Notes: generated from the letters alone by a model not told the origin. A DNA stretch of 64,000 nucleotides from an uncultured Flavobacteriaceae bacterium (GCA_947494695.1 CANLWB010000008.1:62001-126000), one strand, 5' to 3'. Shown: positions 28,684 to 38,070, counted from the stretch's first letter. Translations and numbers: made by a program.

Positions 28684-29295
28684 ATGGAGTCAAAAGATTA
28701 TTTAAAAGACATTAGTGAGATTAAAGATTTAATGAATAAATCATCTCGCTTTATATCTCTTAGCGGACTATCTGGTATCATGGCAGGGATTTATGCACTC
28801 ATTGGTGCCGCAATTGCATACTGGCTGGTTTCTAAATATAGTAGAGGAACCTTGATGCTGGATGGAACTGTTTTTAAATTGGTTATGCTAGACCTCTTCT
28901 TAATAGCGCTATTCAGCGTTGTTACGGGAGTTATTTTGACAACCAAAAAAGCCAGAAAAAATGGTGCCAATATTTGGGACGCTTCCTCCAGGCGACTGGT
29001 TATAAACTTTTTAATTCCACTGGTAGCCGGTGGTATTTACATATTAATTATATTAAATCAGCAGAAATACGGACAAACCGGAGCTTTAATGTTATTATTT
29101 TACGGGTTGGCTTTAGTCAATGCTTCTAAGTACAGCATTGGAGATATTCGTTATTTGGGTTTTATCCAAATATTTTTAGGCTTAATTTGCGCTCTTTATC
29201 CGGGGTACGGATTTTGGCTTTGGGTCATGGGTTTTGGAATTATGCATATTGTTTATGGCACCTGGATGCATTTTAAATACGACTTAAAAAACTAA
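28684..29295 (+). CDS. integral membrane protein co-transcribed with a winged-helix regulator
   Basis: The 203-residue protein starts MESKDYLKDISEIKDLMNKS and has about six hydrophobic segments (GLSGIMAGIYALIGAAIAYWL, KLVMLDLFLIALFSVVTGVIL, FLIPLVAGGIYILIILN and others). The start at 28684 is preferred over an upstream in-frame ATG at 28603, because the operator palindrome would otherwise lie in the coding region. It resembles small membrane proteins that sit with PadR/ArsR-like regulators in Bacteroidota. Function unknown. The operator 7 bp upstream implies control by the next gene's product. Confidence 0.75.
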   Translation: MESKDYLKDISEIKDLMNKSSRFISLSGLSGIMAGIYALIGAAIAYWLVSKYSRGTLMLDGTVFKLVMLDLFLIALFSVVTGVILTTKKARKNGANIWDASSRRLVINFLIPLVAGGIYILIILNQQKYGQTGALMLLFYGLALVNASKYSIGDIRYLGFIQIFLGLICALYPGYGFWLWVMGFGIMHIVYGTWMHFKYDLKN

Positions 29296-29404
29296 ACTGT
29301 TAGTAACATTTTTAGGTTCGATTTTGAACTTAAATAAAAAATTAAATCATGAGATTCCCGATAACGTTTATCTTAAACCAAAACGACAGCGCAGGAATTA
29401 AGAA

Positions 29405-29698
29405 ATGAGCATCATTAATAACATAAATAAAGTATTCGATCATAGAATTAGGTTAGGCATTATGTCTATTTTGATGGTGAATGAGTACGCCGATTTTAAC
29501 ATGCTAAAAGAACTCCTGGGAGCAACCGATGGAAATCTGGCAAGTCATACCAAAGCCTTGGAAAAGGCAGAATATATCAAGGTTGAAAAGCAGTTTATTG
29601 GTAGAAAACCCAATACACGTTATAGCACAACCAAATTAGGAGAAACAGCATTTAAAAAGCACATTGATGCACTCGAAAAATTAATTAATAAAAAATAA
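29405..29698 (+). CDS. winged-helix transcriptional regulator
   Basis: The 97-residue protein is a single winged-helix domain: INKVFDHRIRLGIMSILMVN, ADFNMLKELLGATDGNLASHTKALEKAEYIKVEKQFIGRKPNTRYSTTKLGETAF. This is the one-domain MarR/ArsR-like type (winged helix DNA-binding domain PF13601). It is the second gene of a small operon and has a palindromic site before its operon and another before creD, so it probably represses both. The ligand or signal is unknown. Confidence 0.87.
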   Translation: MSIINNINKVFDHRIRLGIMSILMVNEYADFNMLKELLGATDGNLASHTKALEKAEYIKVEKQFIGRKPNTRYSTTKLGETAFKKHIDALEKLINKK

Positions 29699-29761
29699 TG
29701 TCAACACCTCTTAGGGCATAAGTTGAAACGAAAAAAAGGAAATCAAATTTTTTTAATTATT

Positions 29762-29780
29762 TACTTTGAAATACAAAGTA
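29762..29780. promoter_or_regulatory. operator palindrome, copy 2
   Basis: TACTTTG-AAATA-CAAAGTA has arms identical to the 28658 site, with a different 5-bp centre. It ends 16 bp before the creD ATG. The recurrence around one regulator gene is the main support. Confidence 0.75.
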
Positions 29781-29796
29781 CTTTAAATACATAAGC

Positions 29797-31173
29797 ATGG
29801 AGAACACAACTAAACAATCGCAAAGCAAATTCGGAAATTGGCTAAAAACCTCAATTACCGCAAGAATGTTTGTCATAGGTTTTTTAACCTTAATACTGCT
29901 AATACCTCTATTTTTTGTTGAAGATCTCATAAGAGAACGCTCACAGAGACAAACCGAAGTTATTAATGAAATTAATAAACAGTGGGGTAACGAAGTTCTT
30001 ATTTACGGTCCCATACTAAAGGTGCCATATAAAACCTATCAGGAAAAAACAGTTACTAATAAAAATACGAAGCGCGTTTATACCGAAAACACAGAGGTTA
30101 TTAAAAACGCCTATTTCTTTCCTGAAAAGTTAAACATTAATTCTACCGTTAACCCTGAAGAAAAAAAACGAGGTATCTATACCACTGCCGTTTACAATAG
30201 TAAAATGACTATTACTGGTTCTTTTGTAAAACCTGACTTTAGTGACATTGAAATTAATGCTGAAGACGTTCTTTGGAAGAAAGCAAAAATTATCATTCAG
30301 TCTTCCAATGTAAAAGGCGTAAATGAAGCTGACTTAAAATTAAATCAAACGAGTTTCGAGCTCACCTCTAAATACAATAGTCAGAAGCGTTACGACTATA
30401 CCGAAGTCACATTACATACTCTCGAAAGTAAAAACATTGGTAAAGAACTACTGGAATTTCAAAAACCCCTAGCCTTCCACATCAACTTTAATATAAAAGG
30501 CAGTGAACAACTGCGCTTTATTCCAACTGGAAAACAAACAGAAGCTCAAATCATGTCCAACTGGAAAACAGCCAATTTTTTTGGTGATTTTTTACCCTAT
30601 AATGAGAATAAAATAAATGACAACGGTTTTGATGCCAAATGGAAAATTCTGGATTTAAACAGGCCCTTCTCACAGGAACACTTTAATGGTATTCCAAATT
30701 TAAACGAGTTCGCCTTTGGAGTAAACTTTATGATTCCAGTAGATGAGTATCAAAAAAGTACACGATCTGCCAAATACGGGTTCCTGGTTATTGGTTTAAC
30801 GTTTCTTGTATTCTTCTTAATTCAAACCTTAAGCAAAATACACATTCATCCTTTTCAGTATTTAATGATCGGACTGGCACTTATTATGTTTTACACACTC
30901 CTGGTCTCTATTTCAGAACACAGTAACTTTTTAAAGGCCTACCTAATCGCAGGTATTTCGGTAGTCGCTCTTATTACTTTGTATTCAAAATCTATACTAA
31001 AAACATTCAAGTTCCCTTTATTTATTGGGCTATCGCTAAGTGCATTGTACACATTTATTTATGTGATCATACAACTAGAGAGCTACGCACTATTAGTAGG
31101 TAGCATTGGACTTTTCCTAATTCTAGCCACTGTAATGTTTATATCCAGAAAGATTGATTGGAGTAATGGTTGA
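29797..31173 (+). CDS. creD: CreD-family inner-membrane protein
   Basis: The 458-residue protein has an N-terminal membrane segment (FVIGFLTLILLIPLFFVEDLI), then RSQRQTEVINEINKQWGNEVLIYGPILKVPY, a periplasmic domain, and five or six C-terminal membrane segments from about residue 330 (YGFLVIGLTFLVFFLIQTLS, FQYLMIGLALIMFYTLLVSISEHSNF). This matches the CreD envelope-integrity family. In the present context it appears to be controlled by the small winged-helix regulator. It probably leads a unit with three small membrane-protein genes downstream. Confidence 0.9.
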   Translation: MENTTKQSQSKFGNWLKTSITARMFVIGFLTLILLIPLFFVEDLIRERSQRQTEVINEINKQWGNEVLIYGPILKVPYKTYQEKTVTNKNTKRVYTENTEVIKNAYFFPEKLNINSTVNPEEKKRGIYTTAVYNSKMTITGSFVKPDFSDIEINAEDVLWKKAKIIIQSSNVKGVNEADLKLNQTSFELTSKYNSQKRYDYTEVTLHTLESKNIGKELLEFQKPLAFHINFNIKGSEQLRFIPTGKQTEAQIMSNWKTANFFGDFLPYNENKINDNGFDAKWKILDLNRPFSQEHFNGIPNLNEFAFGVNFMIPVDEYQKSTRSAKYGFLVIGLTFLVFFLIQTLSKIHIHPFQYLMIGLALIMFYTLLVSISEHSNFLKAYLIAGISVVALITLYSKSILKTFKFPLFIGLSLSALYTFIYVIIQLESYALLVGSIGLFLILATVMFISRKIDWSNG

Positions 31174-31295
31174 TTATTTTGATGTTGTTTTGGGCGTTTC
31201 CCCGAAGGAATTCGGGGTTACGCTTAATACATCGTTTACTCCTTTTTCCAGTATAACATTTGTATTCAAAAGATATCTTACAAATAAAAAACACT

Positions 31296-31589
31296 ATGAA
31301 TAGTCTAATAGCAACAAGTAAAGCAATTGCCATTTTAAGCTTTATCATAGGCACAATATTATGTGTTACTCAATTATATCATGGTGGTCTTCAATTTATC
31401 ACTATTGGGTTTTTATTTATTATAGGTGCAACCACAACTAATTTAGCATCGCTTGTAGCGCTCATATTTTATTTGCTGGGACGAACAAGAAACAAATTAG
31501 AGCTAGCCAAAACTTGTGGCCTGGTCATTACAAATATACCTGTAGTTATAATCTACTTTAACATTTTATTCAAAACCCCATGCCCCTAA
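31296..31589 (+). CDS. small hypothetical membrane protein
   Basis: The 97-residue protein has three hydrophobic segments (AIAILSFIIGTILCV, LQFITIGFLFIIGATTTNLASLVALIFYLL, GLVITNIPVVIIYFNIL). No family is recognised. The ATG at 31296 is preferred over a TTG at 31260. Its 3' end overlaps the DUF2809 gene by 10 bp, which indicates translational coupling. A GC-rich hairpin CCCCGAA-GGAA-TTCGGGG lies in the 120 bp after creD. Confidence 0.65.
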   Translation: MNSLIATSKAIAILSFIIGTILCVTQLYHGGLQFITIGFLFIIGATTTNLASLVALIFYLLGRTRNKLELAKTCGLVITNIPVVIIYFNILFKTPCP

Positions 31590-31975
31590 AATTCAACAAA
31601 ACATACTTAATAGTAGCTGTCGTTTTATTCATCACAGAAATTCTTATTGCGACCTTTTTCAAATACGGTTTTATACGCTATACCTTTGGCGATTATCTGG
31701 TGGTTATATTACTTTATACCGCTCTAAAAAGTTTTATAGACACTGTTCCGGTTATTATTGCAATCCCGGTTTTAATCTTCGCATTCTTCATAGAGGTACT
31801 ACAATTAATAAACATATTAGAACTATTAAACCTGAATAATAATCACCTCTTAAAACTCATTTTTGGTAGCACATTCAGAATATCAGATCTGGTAGCCTAT
31901 ACATTAGGTATTCTTACCGTTCTAGTTACCGAATATGTCCTTGATCGAATAAACTTAAAAACAAACAAATCATGA
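31580..31975 (+). CDS. DUF2809 membrane protein
   Basis: The 131-residue protein has four membrane segments and the family text FFKYGFIRYTFGDYLVVILLYTALKSF and FIEVLQ, ending FRISDLVAYTLGI. Function unknown. It overlaps both neighbours (10 bp upstream, 4 bp downstream), so it is part of a tight operon. Confidence 0.85.
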   Translation: MPLKFNKTYLIVAVVLFITEILIATFFKYGFIRYTFGDYLVVILLYTALKSFIDTVPVIIAIPVLIFAFFIEVLQLINILELLNLNNNHLLKLIFGSTFRISDLVAYTLGILTVLVTEYVLDRINLKTNKS

Positions 31976-32628
31976 ATACCATACAAGCATTTATATTTAA
32001 CCGATTTAAAATTCTCTCTTTACTAAGCACATCAATTGCTTTAAGTATTGTACTGCTTATGATAAGAATGAAACTAACCCATTCCTTTTTTTACATATTC
32101 CTCGTTTGGAACTTATTTTTGGCTGTTATTCCCTTTGCCATTTCTACATATCTGGTTAACAAATCAAAAATCAACAAATTATTACTCGTTTTATGGTTCG
32201 GGGCATGGCTGGCATTTTTGCCCAATGCCCCATATATTGTTACAGATTTACTTCATATAAAAATAAGCCCGGATCGTTTTTTATGGCTCGATGTGCTGGT
32301 TGTTAGCTCATTTGCTCTAAATGGACTACTCCTTTTTGTGCTCTCTTTAGTAGATATGGAGGTTATCTTGGGGCAGTATTTTAAACCAAAACAGGTAAAC
32401 ATGATCTCTATAATCATACTCTTTTTAAATGGCTTTGGCGTTTATTTAGGGCGGTTTTTGCGCTATAATTCCTGGGAAATTATTCAAAACCCCTTAAGTT
32501 TATTTGCCGATATTTTTCATATGCTCCTGCATCCAGGTCAACATTTAGAAGCCTGGTTGTTCACGTTTCTCTTTGGTATCTTTCTAAGTATTGGGTTTTG
32601 GATGTTTAAGACACTACAACAACCTTAA
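31972..32628 (+). CDS. DUF1361 membrane protein
   Basis: The 218-residue polytopic protein has the DUF1361 signature WFGAWLAFLPNAPYIVTDLLHI, then GFGVYLGRFLRYNSWEII. Function unknown. It overlaps the DUF2809 gene by 4 bp (ATGA). It is convergent with the SDR gene, with only 2 bp between the stop codons. Confidence 0.87.
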   Translation: MNTIQAFIFNRFKILSLLSTSIALSIVLLMIRMKLTHSFFYIFLVWNLFLAVIPFAISTYLVNKSKINKLLLVLWFGAWLAFLPNAPYIVTDLLHIKISPDRFLWLDVLVVSSFALNGLLLFVLSLVDMEVILGQYFKPKQVNMISIIILFLNGFGVYLGRFLRYNSWEIIQNPLSLFADIFHMLLHPGQHLEAWLFTFLFGIFLSIGFWMFKTLQQP

Positions 32629-32630
32629 TG

Positions 32631-33419
32631 CTATAAGGCTCTGTTCTTTTCCTGAATATTTCTAACAATTTTAGTTGCCATATTTCTGGTAACAAAACGA
32701 GGTATTGTAGATAAAAACTTATTAAAAAAACCTGGAATTGCAACTGTTTTTCCTTTCTTCATGGCATTGTATCCATACCTTGCAACGTCATCAGCACAGG
32801 CCATATTAAAGCTAATTTTATTCTCAGAACAACCGCTAGAAACTGTTTTTTGAAATAAGGTTTTTGTTGGCCCAGGACATAATGCCGTCACGGTTACTCC
32901 CGTACCTCGTAATTCATTAGCAATCGCTTCTGAAAAGGACAGGATATAAGATTTTGAAGCGTAATACATTGACATCAAAGGACCTGGTTGAAATGCTGCC
33001 AAAGATGAAATATTTAAAACCTTACCCGTTTTTCTGGAAATCATCGTTGGCAATAACAGCTTCGTTAAGTGTGTTGTAGTTAAAATATGAAGATGTAACA
33101 TATCAGACTCACGTTTCCAGTCTGTATTTACAAAAGTTCCAAATAGTCCAAATCCTGCATTATTTATGAGTACGTCTATTAAAGCGATATCTTTTGTTTC
33201 ATTAAAAATTTCTTGAGCCACATTGGGTTGACTCAGGTCTTTTATTAATAAATGAACCTCATTTTTATAAGTTTCATTAAAATACGCTTTTACCTTCTTT
33301 AATTTCGACTCGTCAATATCGACTAAAATAAGATTGTATTCATCCTTTATTAGTAATAAAGCCAATTCATATCCAAGTCCCGACGCGGCCCCAGTCACTA
33401 ATGCTGTTTTAGTCTTCAT
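32631..33419 (-). CDS. SDR-family oxidoreductase
   Basis: The 262-residue classical SDR has the cofactor motif TGAASGLGYELA (about residues 9-20), the structural INNAGFGLFG, the catalytic Ser in LNISSLAAFQ and YxxxK in YYASKSY. The position VDIDESK after strand 2 suggests NAD(H) preference. The substrate is unknown. It lies 19 bp downstream of the saccharopine-dehydrogenase-like gene on the same strand. Confidence 0.92.
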   Translation of the reverse strand: MKTKTALVTGAASGLGYELALLLIKDEYNLILVDIDESKLKKVKAYFNETYKNEVHLLIKDLSQPNVAQEIFNETKDIALIDVLINNAGFGLFGTFVNTDWKRESDMLHLHILTTTHLTKLLLPTMISRKTGKVLNISSLAAFQPGPLMSMYYASKSYILSFSEAIANELRGTGVTVTALCPGPTKTLFQKTVSSGCSENKISFNMACADDVARYGYNAMKKGKTVAIPGFFNKFLSTIPRFVTRNMATKIVRNIQEKNRAL

Positions 33420-33438
33420 TTATTTTAGTCATTAAAAA

Positions 33439-34650
33439 TCACTCTTCACCATTCACATAATCTTGCAAATAAGAAAATCGTTCTGTTAATTTTCCATGTT
33501 TTGTTATTCTAGCTCTTTCTAAAATGCCATCGTCATCATCATTAAAAAAGGCAGGAATGACATGCTTTAAGAACTGCTCTCCAAAGCCTTCACTGGCATC
33601 TTTTGGAAGCTCACAAGGGAGGTTATCTACCGCCATCACTGTAATTGCTCCCTCGGCATTAAAGGCGACTTCTTTTTCAGATTGTGCATCGTAACCGTAA
33701 AACGGATCTGCTATGGTCGATGGCCTTATGGTCGATGCTACTGGTCCATCCACATCACAACTAATGTCTGCAACCAGATTAATATTGAAGTCGGGTGATT
33801 TTGCATCTTCTCTGGTAAACAAATAAGGCGCTCCATCTCCATAGAAATGACCTGCAATATAAAAGTCGGCTTCCTTCGCATAAGGCATAAAATTACTTTC
33901 GTAGCCTGATGGGTCTTGATAGAACGCTTCAATATTTCCAACTTTACCATCGCGACGTTTGTTATATTCCATAACGTCTATAACACAATAAACCGGTTCG
34001 GTAAACTTAGCCGTTAAAAATAAGGCGTCGTTAACCTGCTTTATGTTTAAATGGTCAAGGATTTCTTTTGCTCCACGAGCAACCTTTCCTGCTCCAGAAA
34101 GTAATATTTTAATATTTGGTAATGTGATCTTATCCAGTTCAGATTTAACCTCATTTAGATCGGCTAAAGTTTCTACTTGAGGGAGATTAAACAGGTTATC
34201 TCTTATCCCTAATGCTCTAAAACCATTATACGCACCAACCAATCCGGCATAATAACCAAAACCAATTAAACGAAACATATCACTACCTACAATAGTTTCA
34301 TGGTCGTACAACTCAATATTCTTTTCCAGAACAGCTCTTAGTAATGCTCTGTTATAAGGTTGTTTTTTTATAGTATGAGAAAAAAAGAAATATGTTTTAT
34401 TCGGAATTAAATTCTCAATAGGCACTTCCTTTACTCCTATTAACACATCACAATCCTCCACATTATTAACGACATCCAACCCTTCCATATTATATTCTTC
34501 ATCGCTAAATACGCGAATATCACTAGATTCTATTTTAAAAGTAGCTCCAGAAAATTCATGTTGTATTTCGGTTATTTTAGATGGCGAAAAAACCACACGT
34601 CTATCTGGAGGATTTTTGCGTTCTTTAATAATTGCAAATTGAATGTTCAT
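33439..34650 (-). CDS. alanine-dehydrogenase/saccharopine-reductase-like NAD(P) oxidoreductase
   Basis: The 403-residue protein has the Ala-DH/PNT N-terminal layout (FAIIKERKNPPDRRVVFSPSKI, VLIGVKEVPIENLIPNKTYFFFSHTIKKQPYNRALLRAVLE) and a Rossmann part with ILLSGAGKVARGAKEIL. It resembles the lysine-ketoglutarate reductase half of LOR/SDH proteins. It is known in Bacteroidota as an NAD(P)-dependent oxidoreductase of unknown exact reaction. It is the first gene of a two-gene unit with the SDR. Confidence 0.85.
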   Translation of the reverse strand: MNIQFAIIKERKNPPDRRVVFSPSKITEIQHEFSGATFKIESSDIRVFSDEEYNMEGLDVVNNVEDCDVLIGVKEVPIENLIPNKTYFFFSHTIKKQPYNRALLRAVLEKNIELYDHETIVGSDMFRLIGFGYYAGLVGAYNGFRALGIRDNLFNLPQVETLADLNEVKSELDKITLPNIKILLSGAGKVARGAKEILDHLNIKQVNDALFLTAKFTEPVYCVIDVMEYNKRRDGKVGNIEAFYQDPSGYESNFMPYAKEADFYIAGHFYGDGAPYLFTREDAKSPDFNINLVADISCDVDGPVASTIRPSTIADPFYGYDAQSEKEVAFNAEGAITVMAVDNLPCELPKDASEGFGEQFLKHVIPAFFNDDDDGILERARITKHGKLTERFSYLQDYVNGEE

Positions 34651-34974
34651 TAATTTGTTTGTTTTGCTTATTAGATTGCTCTGGGTATCTTAACAATCAG
34701 GACATCGAACTGATACGATAAACAGTGGAACAATTATTGCACGAAAATAATAGGAATTGCAGGGTTATACAAACTTTTTAATACCTTTGCTGTCCGCTTA
34801 AAGCGAATCAAGGAAAAACACCTTCGCTATAAAGCTATAGATAATGGGATTAATTCCCGCTTTGAGCTATATTTTCTTTATTTCGAAAATACTCGATATA
34901 ATGCAGATTGGCTTGAAGTTCTAAAGTAAGGAGATCCCGACGCAAGCGTCGAGGAATTCTTTTCAATTCATATT
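34651..34974. other. leader region between the oxidoreductase gene and tmRNA
   Basis: About 320 bp. It holds the plus-strand promoter box at 34782 and a GC-rich palindrome CGACGC-AA-GCGTCG at 34938-34951, which is of the same general kind as the hairpin at 5148. No gene is visible. The palindrome may be an extragenic repeat or a processing signal in a tmRNA precursor. Confidence 0.5.
34782..34789 (+). promoter_or_regulatory. promoter -7 element, probably for tmRNA
   Basis: TACCTTTG matches TAnnTTTG, with TTG 22 bp upstream (34757-34759). It lies about 190 bp before the mature tmRNA 5' end, so a long 5' precursor is implied if this is the tmRNA promoter. Confidence 0.55.
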
Positions 34975-35366
34975 GGGGTCGACTGGTTTTGACAGCGAGA
35001 TTAATTGAACGGTAAGCACGTCGTGTAATGACATTGAAACACGTTAAAGGCTAGGTCAACTTTTAAACGGCGAAAATAATTACGCTTTAGCTGCATAATC
35101 CGAATTATAGTAGGATTAGCCTAGGTACACAAGGTGTACAAGCTTTATGTCTCCGGAAAGCCTTTGTTAACGGCGTTCCATTTTGAGGCATCGTAAATGT
35201 TAACATAGATTGGGTAGTGCTTTGATGCCTTTTCGAAACTAAAAAAGATAAGTTATAAGTAGGTTGTCTTTAACCAGCTTATAATCGAAAACCTAAGAAA
35301 AGAATAAACGTGTAGAAAGCTCTTTGATTACTTGTTTGGACGAGAGTTCGATTCTCTCCGACTCCA
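34975..35366 (+). ncRNA. ssrA: transfer-messenger RNA (tmRNA)
   Basis: The 5' end GGGGTCG pairs with CGACTCC at 35359-35365 to form the acceptor stem (one G-T pair). The T-arm sequence GAGTTCGATTCTC precedes it, and GGTTTTGACAGCGAG follows the 5' end. The internal tag frame at 35069-35098 encodes GENNYALAA and a stop, which is the usual tag of this phylum. tmRNA rescues stalled ribosomes. The 3' CCA is not encoded: the stem is followed by ACT, so it must be added. A terminator follows at 35390. The 3' side of this gene borders an integrase remnant. Confidence 0.96.
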
Positions 35367-35389
35367 CTTTTTGAGTATCAAAACTCAAC

Positions 35390-35424
35390 AAAAACCCTGT
35401 AAATTTATAACTTACAGGGTTTTA
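35390..35424 (+). terminator. terminator of tmRNA
   Basis: AAAACCCTGTAA pairs with TTACAGGGTTTT around a 9-nt loop. It lies 24 bp after the tmRNA 3' end. A second small inverted repeat TTGAGT/ACTCAA lies just before it. Confidence 0.8.
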
Positions 35425-35681
35425 TGTTTTATTCAATTTCAAATAATATCATATAAAATCATCCTAATCGAGACCAATTCGGTGACCCTTTTCAGGTTCT
35501 TAGAACAGGTCTCGCTGACCAATTTATTTTTCTGTTTTCAGCTATTTACACAACAAGACCTCTTGGTTTTCAAATATTAACTCACTACTTCTAAGTTCGT
35601 TAGCGAGACCTAAAATCTATCTTTTCATGAAAATAGACTTTTCTATTCATTTCATCTTGCAAATTCCAATATTAATAATGA
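35425..35681. other. junction between tmRNA and the integrase remnant
   Basis: About 260 bp without a gene. It includes two copies of GAGACC/GGTCTCGCTGACC-type text near 35480-35520. The attachment site of the former mobile element is expected around here, but I could not find a second copy of the tmRNA 3' end elsewhere in the window. Confidence 0.35.
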
Positions 35682-36641
35682 GGAATTAATTTACGATCAA
35701 CCGTTGATAATAAACGTGTTGAAAAAAGTATAACCAGAATGATTGTGCCCAAATATTGGAATAAAAAATCTCAAAAAGCTATGGATAAAATCGTGAAGCT
35801 GTTGAAATCAATAATCACATTGACAATCTCAAACATAAGCTATATAAAATACATCAAAGATTAATTGATGATGATCAATTTATATCTGCAAAATCTATGA
35901 TGAACATCTTGAAAGGCAATGGTAAAAAAGTTAGATTCATTTTAGAAACGTTTAAGGCACATAACAAAAAAACTGATTTATTAGCGAGTAAAGACATTTC
36001 TATTAGTACGGCAAAACGTTATTGGACTTGCTATGACCATGTTAAACAATTCATAGAAGTCGAATATCGATTAGAAGATTATAAACTAAAAGACATTAAC
36101 TACCATTTCATTACCAAGTTTGAATTATTCTTAAAAACTGTTAGACATTGCAATCATAATTCGTCCTTAAAATATATTAATAATTTCAAGAAAATTATTC
36201 GTATTGCTCTGGCTAACCAATGGATGGATCGAGATCCTTTTTATAACTATAAAGTGAAATTTACCCCTGTAGAACGAGCGTATTTAACAGCTGAAGAAGT
36301 TGATACACTATACTCAAAAGAATTACATTTTGACAGATTAAAAGTAGTAAGAGATATGTTTGTGTTTTCATGCTACACAGGTCTCGCATATTCTGATGTG
36401 GAGAAACTATCCAAATCGGATATCACTATTGGAATTGATGGTAAGCCATGGATCAATATCAAACGTATTAAAACAAATACACGAAGTAGCATTCCATTGT
36501 TACCAATTGCGAAAGAAATCCTAAATCGCTATGCATATCACCCACAAGTGATAAAAAGTGAAAGATTAATTCCTGTCTTTAGTAATCAGAAATCGAATGC
36601 CTATTTAAAAGAAATAGCAATGCTCTGCGGTATTAAAAAAC
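35682..36641 (+). pseudogene. broken tyrosine integrase of a tmRNA-associated element
   Basis: The arm-type DNA-binding region reads LRSTVDNKRVEKSITRMIVP then KYWNKKSQKAMDK in one frame. It resumes as NREAVEINNHIDNLKHKLYK in another after a one-base deletion near 35785. The SAM-like core-binding domain and first catalytic half follow (MFVFSCYTGLAYSDVEKLSKSD, with Gly-Leu where Arg is often G-[LI]-R-type). The gene stops at the IS256 left end, so the HxxR, H and Tyr region is missing. The longest intact piece is 35897-36679, ending in IS-derived residues. It is the original integrase of an island inserted next to ssrA and is now inactive. Confidence 0.8.
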
Positions 36642-37995
36642 GGGATAATAAAATATTTTGTGTTTTGTCATTTATTTAGTTGAAAAATGATTTTGAAATT
36701 CATAGGCAAAAAATTTACTTATAAATTTTTATTTTATGAATCCAGAACTAGAAAAACAATTAGAAGCCTTAATAGGCAAAATCACAAACAAAGAAGACTT
36801 TGATCAAGTAAAAGAACAATTACTTAAGCGAGGTATAGAATCACTATTGCAGGCAGAAATGACCGCTCATTTAGGTTATTCAAAAGGAGATCCAACATTA
36901 ACAGATAACCAGCACAATGGTTTCTCCCAGAAGACCTTAAAAACTCAAAATGGCGAACAGCGTATAAAAATCCCTAGAGATAGAGCATCGAGTTTCGATC
37001 CTGTGATTGTTCCCAAACATCAATCCATAAGTCAAGAATTAGAGGACTGTATTCAATTGCTTTACGCCAAAGGCATGAGTAATAGTAATATCATAGACTT
37101 CATAAAGCACACTTACGGGGTCAACTATTCAACATCACAAGTGTCACTCATTACCAACCAGTTATTGGAAGATATTAAACTTTGGCAGCATAGGCCGTTG
37201 GAGGATGTCTATCCCATAATCTGGATTGATGCCATTCATTATAAAATACGCCACGAAGGCAAAGTCGTCTCTAAAGCTTGTATGATTGTTTTAGGAGTCA
37301 ATACCGAAGGGCAACAAGATATTTTAAGTATGAACATTGTTGAATCCGAAAAAGCATCTGCCTGGATGTCTATTTTAGATGACTTGCGTACACGTGGGGT
37401 AAAAGACATCTTCTTTTTATGTTCGGATAATCTCTCTGGGCTAGACAAAGCCGTAGAAGCCATTTTTCCAGACAGTATAAGACAAATATGTATTGTGCAC
37501 CAAATTAGAAACTCTCTGAAATATGTAAACTATAAAGACCGCAAAGCAATAATGGCCGATATTAAATGTATTTATGGAGCAGACAATGAACATCTGGCAT
37601 TAGAAGCTCTCGAAATATTTAAGCAAAATTGGGAAGGTAAATATTTATCAGCCGTACAATCTTGGGAAAATAACTGGGATAATTTAATGGCTTTTTTAAA
37701 CTACCCAAAAGAGATTAGGAAACTCATTTATACTACCAATATCAATGAAAGTTTCAATGCTAGTTTACGCAAATACACTCGTAACAAAAAAGTGTTTCCT
37801 AATGATGATGCAGCTTTAAAATCCATATATCTAGCTGCTCAAGGAATTAGAAAAAAATGGAAGAAAACTCGATTTAAATGGGCGCAAATTTACAACCAAT
37901 TGTATATTTGTTTCCCTAACAGGTTATAATAAACAAACTTTTAACCTATGAATTTTGAAATTATTTTTCAAAAACACAAAATTTTGGATAAACTC
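36642..37995 (+). mobile_element. IS256-family insertion sequence
   Basis: The element holds one transposase gene between imperfect 25-bp terminal inverted repeats. The left end 36642-36666 starts GGGATAATAAAAT and the right end 37971-37995 reads, on the minus strand, GAGTTTATCCAAAAT; both end TTTTGTGTTTT. The two ends agree at 19 of 25 positions. I see no matching 8-9 bp target duplication at the flanks. The lack of duplication and the loss of the integrase 3' part suggest a later deletion or recombination between copies. Confidence 0.8.
36736..37929 (+). CDS. IS256-family transposase
   Basis: The 397-residue protein has the mutator-type layout: GIESLLQAEMTAHLGYSKGD, NGFSQKTLKT, RIKIPRDRASSFDPVIVPKHQ, YPIIWIDAIHYKIR (first catalytic Asp), FFLCSDNLSGLDKAVEAIFPDS (second Asp), ICIVHQIRNSLKYV and YTTNINESFNASLRK (Glu). 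The DDE triad is present and the length is normal, so it is probably active. It lies wholly between the terminal repeats of the element. Confidence 0.96.
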   Translation: MNPELEKQLEALIGKITNKEDFDQVKEQLLKRGIESLLQAEMTAHLGYSKGDPTLTDNQHNGFSQKTLKTQNGEQRIKIPRDRASSFDPVIVPKHQSISQELEDCIQLLYAKGMSNSNIIDFIKHTYGVNYSTSQVSLITNQLLEDIKLWQHRPLEDVYPIIWIDAIHYKIRHEGKVVSKACMIVLGVNTEGQQDILSMNIVESEKASAWMSILDDLRTRGVKDIFFLCSDNLSGLDKAVEAIFPDSIRQICIVHQIRNSLKYVNYKDRKAIMADIKCIYGADNEHLALEALEIFKQNWEGKYLSAVQSWENNWDNLMAFLNYPKEIRKLIYTTNINESFNASLRKYTRNKKVFPNDDAALKSIYLAAQGIRKKWKKTRFKWAQIYNQLYICFPNRL

Positions 37996-38070
37996 TTATT
38001 TGCTAGAATATATTCTTGATTTGGACTTCTATGTTTATTAGGAACTGTTCTTTCTAAATAATTTCTCTTA

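Noticed and set aside
35332-35580. Open frame that starts inside the tmRNA 3' end
   Set aside because: It overlaps the acceptor stem and the terminator of a structural RNA.
36642-37995. Expected 8-9 bp target duplication of the IS256 element
   Set aside because: Left flank TAAAAAAC and right flank TTATTTGC do not match, so I do not report one.
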